Source of the DNA: Archangium violaceum Cb vi76
GTDB taxonomy: Bacteria > Myxococcota > Myxococcia > Myxococcales > Myxococcaceae
DNA: 52,907 nt
Reading direction: 5' to 3'
Assembly: GCF_000733295.1 (NCBI RefSeq)
Contig: NZ_JPMI01000038.1
Coordinates: forward strand, 1-52,907
In this document: positions 25,715 to 34,761 of the stretch, piece by piece
How the letters are laid out: the number at the start of each line of letters is the position of its first letter
Position numbering within the stretch: the stretch's first letter is position 1
Notes under the pieces: generated by a model
What the model was told of the DNA's origin: nothing
The model's input: the letters and a program-made list of their open reading frames with translations, nothing else
The model's database searches: none
Translations under genes and position numbers: made by a program

Positions 25715-27733
25715 TCAGGTGCAGGTGGAGTTCCAGCCGCACCAGCCGGAGAGGCACTCGGTGCCGGTGAAGCACGAGGTGCCGGCCGGCTTCTTCTTCA
25801 GGCACTGCATGGTCCAACCCCAGTCGCAGTACTGGTTGGACGCGCAATCCGAGTCCCAGTTGCAGAGGCAGGTGCCGGCGAAGTCGCAGTCATTCTCGGA
25901 GCACGTGCCGCTGGCGCACTGCGCGTTGACCTCGCACGCCTGGCCCACCACGCGGGCGTTGGGGGCATAGCGCTCGCCACACACCATGGGGTACTGCGCC
26001 TCGCGGGTGGACTTCTCCACGTAGGCCGCCACGCCACTGGTGTCGATGTCCGTGGCCGCGTTGGCCATGCCCGTGCGCGGAGCCAGGCCGCGCTCCCACG
26101 TGCGCAGGAAGGACTCCGAGGAGCCCTCGAGGCCCGTGGTGTTGGTGCCCAGGTTCTTGAGATCGCGCAGCAGATCCGGCAGCAGGCCCACGTGCGCCAG
26201 GCCGTACTCGTCGAAGTCCGTGCCCAGGCGCGCGGGCCCGGAGGTGCGCTGCTGCCTGGCCTGTGCGTCCGCCTCGGCCTGGAAGCCGGCCGAGCACGCC
26301 CCATGGGGACCGAAGCGCGGCCTCGTCTGCTGGATGAAGCCGTTGAAATCCGCGCCGAACGCCATGGGCACCTTCAGCCCCTGGCGGCCGAACTCGTAGG
26401 CCTGCGCGAAGGAGCGCGACGAGCCATGGCAGGTGTTGGCGACGCTCGTCCGCGTGTACGTCCGCATCTCGTCGGGCGCCGTGCGCAGGCCGAAGATGCC
26501 GCCCGTCTGCCGCAGGTAGCCCACCACCCACGCCGGCGTCGTCTTCTCCTCGGCGGCCACCTTCGGGGCCACCACCTCGCGGAAGTGGCCGTGCGAGATG
26601 TAGAGCGGGTAGTAGCTGTTGGTCTTCGCCAGGGCGAAGGCGTCCTGCACCGAGCGCTCGGACATGTGGGCCATGTCGATGAGCATGCCCTTGGCCATCA
26701 TCTCCTGCACCAGCGCCTTGCCCTCCGCGGTGAGTCCCTTGGTGTTGCGGCAGTTGCCCGCCGCGTCCCGGGCCACGTCGAAGCCCAGCGTGAAGCCGTT
26801 GCCCGTGACGCCGCAGTCGTAGTCGATGTGGCAGTTCTCCATGAACTGCGCGACATGGAAGATGGCGTTGTGCATCGCCGCGCCGCCGAAGCGGTTGTCC
26901 AGCTGGTGCACCGGCTGCAGCGAGCGCACGCCCAGCGAGTAGAAGCGGTTGAGCTCCGAGCGCCAGTCCTTCGTGCCGAACAGCTTGCTCACCTCGATGG
27001 AGAGCACGATGGCCAGCTTGCCGGCCCCGATGATCTGCCGCGCGTGCGCGGGTGACAGGGCGATCTCCGCCCAGTCCGTGCGCGCGTCGAAGTCACGCGC
27101 CATCTGCAGCTGCACCTCGACGTCCGCCATCTCGTCGCAGGGACGTTTGAGGTTCTGGTAGGGCAGCGCGTTGCACAGGAAGCCGTTGCTCACCAGCGAC
27201 ACCGTCACCAGGGACATCCCTCCCTGGTGCGCCTGCCGCAGCCACCCCTCCCACGACTGCTGGTGGGCGATGGTGTCCCAGCGCGGCCACTGCGTGTTCA
27301 CCTGCTTGCGGCCCAGGTGCAGCCCGGTGTCTCCATCCGTCCCCTCCACCATGCCGATGGCCTCCGAGGCCACCGCGCCCCCAATGCTGAACAGCTCCTT
27401 CAGCAACGGCACGTTGCTGAGGTCCACGTTCCCATGGTTGGGGCACAGCTTGAGCATGTTGCTCAGGTCCATGCGCACCCGGGCGTGGTCACTCTCGGGC
27501 TCGCCTCCGTCACAGTTCACCAGCGTGCCGGTGTGGCCGCCGTGGAACCAGCCGCCACCGAAGGCCTCCTCGGCGAACATGTGGTGGTGCAGCTCGGCGA
27601 AGCCCGGCACCGCCGCCTTCTGCTCGATGGCGGCGGCCGGCTCGGGCGCCGGTGACTCCTCCACCGGGGTACAGGCTTGAAGCAATGCGAACGCGGACAA
27701 CAGGGGCAATGGATGTCGGAACATACGAGACAA
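25715..27733 (-). CDS. M19 (membrane dipeptidase)-like lipoprotein with Cys-rich C-terminus
   Basis: The product has 672 residues. The signal ends SAFALLQAC, so it is a probable lipoprotein. The core has metal-site patterns of the M19/amidohydrolase fold: AELHHHMF near the start, GMLIDMAHMSERSV, YISHGHFREV and GADFNG. M19 enzymes cleave dipeptides; this protein is much longer than the roughly 370-residue typical enzyme. Residues about 595-672 are a cysteine-rich tail with repeats such as CEVNAQCASGTC and CFTGTECLSGWC, as in many secreted myxobacterial proteins. It is divergent from the metzincin gene. Confidence 0.8.
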   Translation of the reverse strand: MSRMFRHPLPLLSAFALLQACTPVEESPAPEPAAAIEQKAAVPGFAELHHHMFAEEAFGGGWFHGGHTGTLVNCDGGEPESDHARVRMDLSNMLKLCPNHGNVDLSNVPLLKELFSIGGAVASEAIGMVEGTDGDTGLHLGRKQVNTQWPRWDTIAHQQSWEGWLRQAHQGGMSLVTVSLVSNGFLCNALPYQNLKRPCDEMADVEVQLQMARDFDARTDWAEIALSPAHARQIIGAGKLAIVLSIEVSKLFGTKDWRSELNRFYSLGVRSLQPVHQLDNRFGGAAMHNAIFHVAQFMENCHIDYDCGVTGNGFTLGFDVARDAAGNCRNTKGLTAEGKALVQEMMAKGMLIDMAHMSERSVQDAFALAKTNSYYPLYISHGHFREVVAPKVAAEEKTTPAWVVGYLRQTGGIFGLRTAPDEMRTYTRTSVANTCHGSSRSFAQAYEFGRQGLKVPMAFGADFNGFIQQTRPRFGPHGACSAGFQAEADAQARQQRTSGPARLGTDFDEYGLAHVGLLPDLLRDLKNLGTNTTGLEGSSESFLRTWERGLAPRTGMANAATDIDTSGVAAYVEKSTREAQYPMVCGERYAPNARVVGQACEVNAQCASGTCSENDCDFAGTCLCNWDSDCASNQYCDWGWTMQCLKKKPAGTSCFTGTECLSGWCGWNSTCT

Positions 27734-27902
27734 CTCCTTTCGGGAGGGGGGCGGCGCATCCCACTGCCTGCGCCTGAAAGATTCAAGCGAGAGAACCTTG
27801 CATTTATCGGAAACTTGCTTTTTCCCGTTTTAATCTGTATTTCCGCAGTGTCAGTAGAATGCGTCTGGCTTTCACCCAAACGCCGAAAAAGGACGACCTC
27901 GA
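27734..27902. promoter_or_regulatory. Divergent AT-rich promoter region
   Basis: This 169-base gap lies between two divergent secreted hydrolase genes and is strongly AT-rich at about 27780-27880 (TTTTTCCCGTTTTAATCTG). It must carry both promoters. No clear consensus or operator was recognised. Confidence 0.45.
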
Positions 27903-29696
27903 ATGAGAAATCTCCGCCTCGCTGCCGCACTCGCAGGGCTCACCGCACTGGCCGCCACGGGATGTAGCGGTCCCGAGGAGCAGCTCGATCCCGGGCCGGT
28001 GGGCCAGGGCATCACCTGGGAGGAGTTCCGCGCCCAGGCCCACGTCGATCCCGAGGGAGTCTTCATCGTCGATGGAGACGTCGCCCTTCACGACGAGGCG
28101 CGGCTGCGCGAGTACTTCGAGCGGTACGTGAAGAGCGGGCAGCTCATGGTGCACACCTCGGGGGGCGTGGACGTGAAGTGGAACGACACGCAGAAGCGCA
28201 ACCTCACCTACTGCGTGAGCACCTCCGGCTTCAACAGCATCGAATACGGCCTCGTGGTGCAGGCCCTCTCGGACGCGGCCTCCGCCTGGGAGGCCGTGGC
28301 CGACGTCAACTTCGTCCACGAGAGCGGCCAGGACACCTCCTGTACCGCCAGCAACACCAACGTCGTCTTCGACGTGCGGCTGGTGAGCAGCGGTGGCTTG
28401 TACTACGTGCGCTCCTTCTTCCCGGACGCACCCCGCGGCGCGCGCAACATCCTCATCGACCCGCTCGCCTTCGGGCCCCTCGCCCCCCCGCTGTCCCTGA
28501 CGGGCCTGCTGCGCCACGAACTGGGGCACGTGCTCGGCTTCGGCCACGAGCACCTCCGCCCCGAGGCCAACGCGTCCACCCTCCCGGGTTGCGCCGAGGC
28601 CGCCCCCTGGCGCGCGCTCACCCAATATGACTCGGGTTCGGTGATGCACTTCCCGAGCTGCAATGGTACCGGGAACTGGTCCTTCACGCTCACCACCCTG
28701 GACGCCCAGGGGGCCGCCGCCCTCTATGGTCAGCCCGGCACCCAGGAGCCCCCCGGCCCCGGTCCCGGCACCCCGACGACCGAGACGGTCAGCGGCGCGT
28801 TGGATCTGGGGCAGGACGCCCACCACGGTCCCTACGACGTGGTCCCCAACTCCTACTTCAAGGTGGTGATGACGGGCTCGGGCAACCCGGACCTGTACGT
28901 GAGCTTCGGCTCGGCGCCCACGGACACCGGTTTCTACTGCCGCCCTGGTACCTCCACCGCCTCCGAGACGTGCAACGTGCTCGTCCCCGCCAACCAGACC
29001 AAGGCCCACATCATGGTGAAGGGGCTCACCACCGCCAGCTACGCCCTGGACATCGACTACCTCAAGCCCTCCACCGGTGGCCCGACCCTCGAGACGACCA
29101 GTGGCAGCCTGTCCTCGTCGGCTCCGAACGCCTACCACGGGCCCTATGACGTGATCGCCGGCACCTACTTCAAGGTGGTGATGACCGGTACGGGCAACCC
29201 GAACCTCTTCGTGAACTTCGGCACCACCCCCACCACCAACAGCTTCTACTGCCGCCCGGCGCTCTCCGGTGCCAACGAGACGTGCGACGTGCTCGTCCCC
29301 GAGGGTCAGACCAAGGCGTACATCATGGTGAGGAGCACCAGCACCGCCACCTATTCGCTCAACATCACCTACACCAAACCCAGCGCCACCGGAGGTCCGG
29401 CCACGGCGGCGGTCAACGGCTCGCTGTCCTCGGGGCAGAGCGCCAACCACGGCCCCTATGACGTGGTCACCAACTCCTACTTCAAGGTGGTGATGACGGG
29501 CTCGGGCAACCCGGACCTGTACGTGGGCTTCGGCACCGCCCCCACCACCAACAGCTTCTACTGCCGCCCCGCCCTCTCTGGCGCCTCGGAGACGTGCAAC
29601 GTGCTCGTCCCCCCCAACGAGACCAAGGCCTACGTCATGGTGAAGGGCGTCAACAGCTCCACCTACGCCCTGGACATCACCTACACCCGGCCGTGA
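27903..29696 (+). CDS. Secreted metzincin-type metalloprotease with three C-terminal PPC-like modules
   Basis: The product has 597 residues with a lipoprotein signal ending AATGCSG. The zinc motif HELGHVLGFGHEH starts at His205 and fits HExxHxxGxxH; SVMHFP is a plausible Met-turn. The catalytic part covers about 90-280. Three repeats of about 100 residues follow, each with HGPYDVV, YFKVVMTG, NPDLYV-like text, then FYCRP, ETC and TKAYIMV-like segments. They resemble pre-peptidase C-terminal domains. The enzyme probably degrades extracellular protein. The same C-terminal module type occurs at the end of the subtilisin at 35609. Confidence 0.87.
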   Translation: MRNLRLAAALAGLTALAATGCSGPEEQLDPGPVGQGITWEEFRAQAHVDPEGVFIVDGDVALHDEARLREYFERYVKSGQLMVHTSGGVDVKWNDTQKRNLTYCVSTSGFNSIEYGLVVQALSDAASAWEAVADVNFVHESGQDTSCTASNTNVVFDVRLVSSGGLYYVRSFFPDAPRGARNILIDPLAFGPLAPPLSLTGLLRHELGHVLGFGHEHLRPEANASTLPGCAEAAPWRALTQYDSGSVMHFPSCNGTGNWSFTLTTLDAQGAAALYGQPGTQEPPGPGPGTPTTETVSGALDLGQDAHHGPYDVVPNSYFKVVMTGSGNPDLYVSFGSAPTDTGFYCRPGTSTASETCNVLVPANQTKAHIMVKGLTTASYALDIDYLKPSTGGPTLETTSGSLSSSAPNAYHGPYDVIAGTYFKVVMTGTGNPNLFVNFGTTPTTNSFYCRPALSGANETCDVLVPEGQTKAYIMVRSTSTATYSLNITYTKPSATGGPATAAVNGSLSSGQSANHGPYDVVTNSYFKVVMTGSGNPDLYVGFGTAPTTNSFYCRPALSGASETCNVLVPPNETKAYVMVKGVNSSTYALDITYTRP

Positions 29697-29905
29697 CTCC
29701 GGCCCCGGGGGGGACGAGGGGCCTTCAACCCCGCGCCCCCCCGGCTGGCGGCCTTTCGCGCCTCGGCGCCTACCTCGCGCACCCGCCCGTGCAATAGAAT
29801 CCGCCCCCGTCCGTCTTCCCCACTACCGGTGAAACCGTGGTAAACGGGGAAAATCGTCGTACAGGTGCCACGGAGCTACAGGTGCCGAAGCGCTCAGGAG
29901 CGTCC

Positions 29906-31897
29906 ATGTCTGGGAAGCAGTCACGTATCATCCTGCTGTTGATTCCGCTTTTCCTGCTGGGCGGGCTCGGCGCCTGGTGGGCCCTGAGGCCCGCGCAGCC
30001 CGTCCAGGCGGAGGAGGCGGCACGTCCCGCCCAGCCCCCGGCCGCGCCCCAGCAGCAGGCCGCCGCTCCCACGCCGAGCCAGCCCGCCCAGAAGACGGCG
30101 GACGGCACCCGCGCCTGGGTCCCCGGAACGCTCTACCGCTATACCCTGGGCGCCGATCAGCGGATCTCCTTCCGGAAGAAGCAGGCCAACGCGCAGACGA
30201 TGCCGGAGATGAAGTTCACCCTCCAGGGGGAGTGGAACGTGGGCGTCGTCTCCGCCACGCCCGAGCGCGTCGACGCCCGGGTGCAGCTCAAGCTCTCCAC
30301 CCTCTCCGTCCTCGTCGAGGGCAACGCGGTGGCGCCCGAGGCCCGCAACGCGATGCACACGGCCCTCGAGCTCCCCTTCTTCATCTCCATGGACAAGGCG
30401 GGCATGGTGGTGCTCACCCACTTCGAGAAGAGCGTGGACTCGCTGGTGCGCGGCATCCACCGCTCCCTCGTGGCGAGCTCCCAGTTCGTGGTGGCCGGCG
30501 TCCCCCAGGACACCTGGAAGACCGAGGAGCTCGACACCACCGGCCGCTTCAAGGCCGAGTACACGCGCCTCGACCCCGAGCGCTTCGAGAAGAACAAGAA
30601 GGACTATACCCACCTCATCACGCCCCAGGGCCTCGAGCCCCTGGGGACGGAGGTCACCATCAAGCTGCGCTCCGGCACCACCTTCGAGCTGGAGAAGGAT
30701 CTGTGGGCCCGCTCCGTGGACGCCTCGGAGCTGCTGGACGTGGACTCGGGTGAGCAGGCGATCGCCGCCCTCTACGAGAACTCCATGAGCCTGCGCCTGA
30801 AGCAGCGCATGTACGATCCTTCCCTCTTCAACTCCTTCAAATCGCGCCAGGCGGAGCTGAGCTCCGCGCCCATGTCCAGCTTCGCCGGCGTGCAGCAGGA
30901 TCCGATGGATCAGTACCGGCAGGTGCTGGGTGGCAAGAACTTCGACGCGCTGGTGAAGGATCTGCGCTCGCTCCCGACGGATCCGGAGGAGCGGGACGAC
31001 GCGAGGACCCGGGCGCTGGAGCAGTTGCGCGCGCTCTTCATGCTCCAGCCCGGCGAGGCCCTGAAGGTCCCGGAGATCATCCGCGGCGGGATGGATCCGC
31101 TCGCGGCCAGCCCCATGCTCGGCGCGCTCTCCGCCGCCAGCACCCAGGAGGCCATCCAGTCCCTGGTGTCCGTCAGCGGTGATGGCTCCATCCCCCACGA
31201 CATCCGCATGGACTCCGTGGCCGCCCTGGGCATGGCTGGCGAGCCCAACCGCCAGGGCGTTGACGCGCTGCGCGACCTCGCCCGGGATCCGGATCCCATG
31301 CTGCGCGACACCGCCACCCTGGGACTGGGCAACGCCGCCTTCCAGATGGGGGACAACCAGCAGCAGCAGCGTGACGCGGAGGCGCTCGTCTACGAGCTGA
31401 GCAACAGCTACCAGTCCGCCTCCACCCCGGAAGCCCAGGCCCTGGCCCTCCGGGCCCTGGGCAACACCCGCTCCCCCAACATGATGGCCACCCTCCAGCA
31501 GGCGCTCGGCTCGCCCAACCCCCAGCTTCGCACGGCCGCCATGGAGGCGCTGCGCAACGTGCTCACCCCCGATGCCGATCAGCTCATCTCCCAGTACCTG
31601 ATCGCGGATCCCGCCCCCGAGGTCCGCCGCGCCGCCGTCTTCTCGTGTGGCTTCCGTCCCCTCCCGCCCCTGCTCCCCGCGCTGGGGCAGGCCCTGCAAA
31701 AGGATGCCGCGGATGGCGTCCGCATCGACATCATCCGCCTCCTGGGTGCGCAGCGCGCCGTGTTCCCCCAGGTCATGACCATGCTCGCCTGGGCCGCCCA
31801 GAACGATCCCAACCCGGAGCTCCGCCAGGCGGCGCTCATGTTCGTCAACACGCCCACCACCCCCGTCAACCCGCAGGCCACCCCCGCCACGCCCTAG
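29906..31897 (+). CDS. Membrane-anchored HEAT protein resembling vitellogenin/MTP N-terminal lipid-transfer domains
   Basis: The product has 663 residues. Residues 8-26 are a membrane anchor, followed by a Pro/Ala linker to about 68. Residues 70-290 look beta-rich and carry the order seen in large lipid-transfer proteins: WVPGTLYRYTLG, a run of strands, LPFFISMDKAGMVVL (156-170), DSLVRGIHRSL (178-188), and WKTEELDTTGRFKAEYT (204-220). Residues about 305-655 are HEAT-like helical repeats (SVAALGMAGEPN, ALRALGNTRSPNMMATLQQA). A beta-barrel followed by a helical superhelix is the Vitellogenin_N architecture; the resemblance is by pattern only. AGGAG eight bases before the ATG sets the start. An intrinsic terminator follows. 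Confidence 0.8.
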   Translation: MSGKQSRIILLLIPLFLLGGLGAWWALRPAQPVQAEEAARPAQPPAAPQQQAAAPTPSQPAQKTADGTRAWVPGTLYRYTLGADQRISFRKKQANAQTMPEMKFTLQGEWNVGVVSATPERVDARVQLKLSTLSVLVEGNAVAPEARNAMHTALELPFFISMDKAGMVVLTHFEKSVDSLVRGIHRSLVASSQFVVAGVPQDTWKTEELDTTGRFKAEYTRLDPERFEKNKKDYTHLITPQGLEPLGTEVTIKLRSGTTFELEKDLWARSVDASELLDVDSGEQAIAALYENSMSLRLKQRMYDPSLFNSFKSRQAELSSAPMSSFAGVQQDPMDQYRQVLGGKNFDALVKDLRSLPTDPEERDDARTRALEQLRALFMLQPGEALKVPEIIRGGMDPLAASPMLGALSAASTQEAIQSLVSVSGDGSIPHDIRMDSVAALGMAGEPNRQGVDALRDLARDPDPMLRDTATLGLGNAAFQMGDNQQQQRDAEALVYELSNSYQSASTPEAQALALRALGNTRSPNMMATLQQALGSPNPQLRTAAMEALRNVLTPDADQLISQYLIADPAPEVRRAAVFSCGFRPLPPLLPALGQALQKDAADGVRIDIIRLLGAQRAVFPQVMTMLAWAAQNDPNPELRQAALMFVNTPTTPVNPQATPATP

Positions 31898-31926
31898 ACG
31901 CCCCTCCCCTTCCCCTGCTTCTCCCG

Positions 31927-31955
31927 AACCGCCGGCCTCGTGCCGGCGGTTTTTT
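31927..31955 (+). terminator. Intrinsic terminator after the HEAT protein gene
   Basis: AACCGCCGGC pairs with GCCGGCGGTT (10 bp, perfect) around a 5-base loop, followed by six Ts. Confidence 0.9.
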
Positions 31956-32123
31956 GTTGCCCCGCTGTAATTTTAAAGGGTGAACAAAACATATCGCCTC
32001 GAAGGACATATCAAGCCATAGGTGAATCCGCATTCCTCGGAAAAAGTGAATTGGTGGGCTTCTCATCCACCCGCACTCCGGGTAATAGTCTCATTCCCCG
32101 CTGACGGGAATTGGAGACCTTCC

Positions 32124-33278
32124 ATGTTCAAGACTGTTTTTCGCGCCGCCGCGCTGATGGCGGTGGTGGTACCGACGCTGGCCGCTGCCCAGGACTATCA
32201 GGACCCGACTGGCAGCACCTACGTGATGGAGCAGAAGTATCCGGCCGCCACGTATCCCTCCAGCTACGTGATGAACGACACGGTGTCCTGGGACACCAGC
32301 ATCGTCCCGTTCAGCGCGGCCCGGTCCTATACGGCGCCCGAGCAGGACACGGTCGTCAATGACGAGTCGCGCATCCTGAACGCGCCCGTCTACTTCGACT
32401 TCTCGGACGGCCTGCGCGACGTGGATTACCTGCAGAAGGTCATCCCCGAGGCCAACACGCAGTTCGTGCCGATCCCCACCCAGACCCAGCCGACCACCCA
32501 GACGGCGCAGGTCTTCGAGAAGAGCTACAACCGCGACGAGAAGTTCGGTAACAACATCTTCGGCGGCGGCTACTACGTCAACGCCTACGTCAAGGCCACC
32601 ACGGCCACCTCCAGCGCGCCCAAGAAGGTCGAGGCGCTCGGTGAGGGCTATGTGTATGGCAAGGCCTTCAACCTGGAGAAGGAGATCGTCCGCGGCCGCG
32701 CCTACATCAGCGGCCAGCAGGGCGGCAGCAACACCGGCACCGCCGCGCTGTATGCCATGGGCCAGCAGATCTGGTCCGCCAACCTCACCTACACGTTCGC
32801 CCCCACGCCCATCAACTGGAGCCGCACCTTCTTCAGCGTCTCCAAGACGTTCATGATCGGCCCCGTGCCGGTGACGGTGAAGGCCTCCCTCTCCGGTGGT
32901 GTCCGCCTGTCCGTCACGGGTGAGGTGACCCCGACGGTGGCCCGCCTGACCGTGAACGCGGGTGGCTTCGCCAACGTCAGCGCCTCGGCCGGCATCAACA
33001 TCGTGATCGCCAGCTTCGGCGTGTCCTGCGACCTGCGCCTGGTCAACGTCAACCTGCCCACCACCGGCGAGCTCTTCTGGCCGCTCTGCACGCTCAACTG
33101 GAAGCTCAAGTCCGACCTCCAGCTGAACTACCTGGCCGGTACCCTCCAGGGCTTCGTCAAGGTGAAGATCCTCTTCTTCAAGAAGACCTGGAAGGTCACC
33201 ATCGCCTCCTGGCCGGGCTTCACGAAGAACTTCAGCCTGCTCAACATCTACGGTTCGCTCAACCTCGGCATCTGCTGA
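32124..33278 (+). CDS. Secreted beta-rich protein of unknown function
   Basis: The product has 384 residues. A Sec signal peptide ends near TLAAAQDYQD. Residues about 20-130 are Tyr/Thr-rich. The rest is mostly alternating hydrophobic strands: YVYGKAFNLEKEIVRGRAYI, VPVTVKASLSGGVRLSVTG and FASV-like text, then LFFKKTWKVTIASWPGF. Few charged helices are seen. I do not recognise the family. GGAG precedes the ATG at a good distance, so the open frame back to 32022 is not used. Terminators on both sides make it a single-gene transcript within the secretome block. A lipid- or surface-associated role is speculation. Confidence 0.78.
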   Translation: MFKTVFRAAALMAVVVPTLAAAQDYQDPTGSTYVMEQKYPAATYPSSYVMNDTVSWDTSIVPFSAARSYTAPEQDTVVNDESRILNAPVYFDFSDGLRDVDYLQKVIPEANTQFVPIPTQTQPTTQTAQVFEKSYNRDEKFGNNIFGGGYYVNAYVKATTATSSAPKKVEALGEGYVYGKAFNLEKEIVRGRAYISGQQGGSNTGTAALYAMGQQIWSANLTYTFAPTPINWSRTFFSVSKTFMIGPVPVTVKASLSGGVRLSVTGEVTPTVARLTVNAGGFANVSASAGINIVIASFGVSCDLRLVNVNLPTTGELFWPLCTLNWKLKSDLQLNYLAGTLQGFVKVKILFFKKTWKVTIASWPGFTKNFSLLNIYGSLNLGIC

Positions 33279-33324
33279 TTCCAGTCGCTCCGGGCCACCG
33301 TCCGCCGGCTGGCCCGCAACGACA

Positions 33325-33358
33325 AACGGCTCCGCTCCCGCGGGGCCGTTTTTTTTTA
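33325..33358 (+). terminator. Intrinsic terminator after the beta-rich secreted protein gene
   Basis: AACGGCTCCG pairs with CGGGGCCGTT (one G-U pair) around a 6-base loop and is followed by a run of Ts to 33358. Confidence 0.88.
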
Positions 33359-33555
33359 CCGGGGACGCAAGACATCATCCGGGAAATCGTGCATAATCCT
33401 GCATCAGCGACTACTGGGCAAGGTGTCTGCTCCGCGGGTTCGAGAAGTCGAGTCCACCGGGGAGCGCTCGGGAGAATCGTGTGCCGCGCATGAAGCGGGC
33501 ATGGCAAGCAGGGGGCTGCCCGGCAAAGGGGCAAGGCCACCGGTGAGGAGTCCGA

Positions 33556-34659
33556 ATGATTCGAAAAATCTTGGGTGGCATGGTCATCTCGGCGGCGGCG
33601 GCGGTACTGCTGCCGGCGCAGGCGCAGGCACAGGTCATCATCTCGACCCGCTGCACCACCGACAATCTGGACACGAACGCGAAGGCGGAAGCGCGCGTGG
33701 AGTGGGCGCGCAAGTGCGGAACCATCCAGAACGTGGGTGACCCGGCCGCCTGGTACGACACGACCCTGAGCGCCGCGACCGGTGGGACGCTGAAGGACTA
33801 CCTGGAGTCGGATGTTGTCCGCAATCCGGACGGAGAAGGCGCGTTCACCGGCCCGGGTTATGGCTTCAAGGTGAACTACAGCGCCATGTTCGCCGTGTAC
33901 CTCTCCGGCCCCACCTATCAGTCGCAGGACGCCCGCGGGTACTACTTCTGGTGGCGCGATTCGTGGCGCAAGAAGGGCCGGGCGCTCTACCCCACCTTCA
34001 GCACCTCGACGGATATCGAGGCCACCGACAACATCCAGCTCTTCCCCCACCCCACGCTGGCGGACTGCCGGCTCTACCTCGACAAGAACGGCGCGCAGCC
34101 GGCCACCACGCCCTTCCATGTGAACGGCTACTGCGAGTCCGCCTGCTACACCCCGGAGCAGAAGGTCCTCTTCTCCGACGGGTACATGCCCATCGTCGAC
34201 GCGCTCGAGGGGCTGAAGGAGGATCTGATCACCCTCTCCCCCAACGCCACGCTCGACAACCTCGAGCTGCAGCAGAACCGCACCTACAGCTACACGAAGG
34301 AGATCCGCGACGCGGAGCACAACATCTTCGTGATCAGCACGCGGTCCGGTGGCCAGCTGCGCGTCACCCACGAGCACCCCATCATCAACGGCGAGGGCCG
34401 GATGGTGCAGGCGCAGACCCTCAAGGTGGGCGATGACCTGGTGAAGGTGGACGGCACGCTGGATCCCATCGTGGACATCCAGAAGACCACCCACTACGGC
34501 CGGGTCTACAACATCGCCCCGGTGACGACGGACCTGGTGTCCAACGTGCTGGTGGCGGAGGGCTACCTGGTGGGCTCCGTGCGCTACCAGAACGACGAGG
34601 TGGCCTACATCAACCGGATCATCCTCTACCGGGGAGTTCCGGCCGAGGTCATCCCGTAG
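33556..34659 (+). CDS. Secreted Hint-domain protein
   Basis: The product has 367 residues. The signal peptide ends near PAQAQAQ. Residues 27-195 are an unrecognised domain with Trp/Tyr-rich segments (YYFWWRDSW). From Cys197 (ACYTPEQKVLFSDG) the sequence has the Hint (hedgehog/intein) layout: block-B-like TxxH in LRVTHEHPI (271-274), GRMVQAQTLKVGDDLV, RVYNIAPV and LVAEGYLVGS near the end. Hint domains self-cleave at their first Cys and can splice or attach nucleophiles. The terminal His-Asn of inteins is not seen; YLVGSVRYQND follows instead, so cleavage rather than splicing is expected if active. The N-terminal domain would be the released product. Confidence 0.8.
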   Translation: MIRKILGGMVISAAAAVLLPAQAQAQVIISTRCTTDNLDTNAKAEARVEWARKCGTIQNVGDPAAWYDTTLSAATGGTLKDYLESDVVRNPDGEGAFTGPGYGFKVNYSAMFAVYLSGPTYQSQDARGYYFWWRDSWRKKGRALYPTFSTSTDIEATDNIQLFPHPTLADCRLYLDKNGAQPATTPFHVNGYCESACYTPEQKVLFSDGYMPIVDALEGLKEDLITLSPNATLDNLELQQNRTYSYTKEIRDAEHNIFVISTRSGGQLRVTHEHPIINGEGRMVQAQTLKVGDDLVKVDGTLDPIVDIQKTTHYGRVYNIAPVTTDLVSNVLVAEGYLVGSVRYQNDEVAYINRIILYRGVPAEVIP

Positions 34660-34761
34660 CCATCCGTCTCGTGGCAACCCGTCCGGTGATGCCGGCCCCG
34701 AGCGGGCCGGCGTCCCCCGGGACTCCACTCTGGCATCCGCTCTCGTGAGGTTGGAAGTCCG

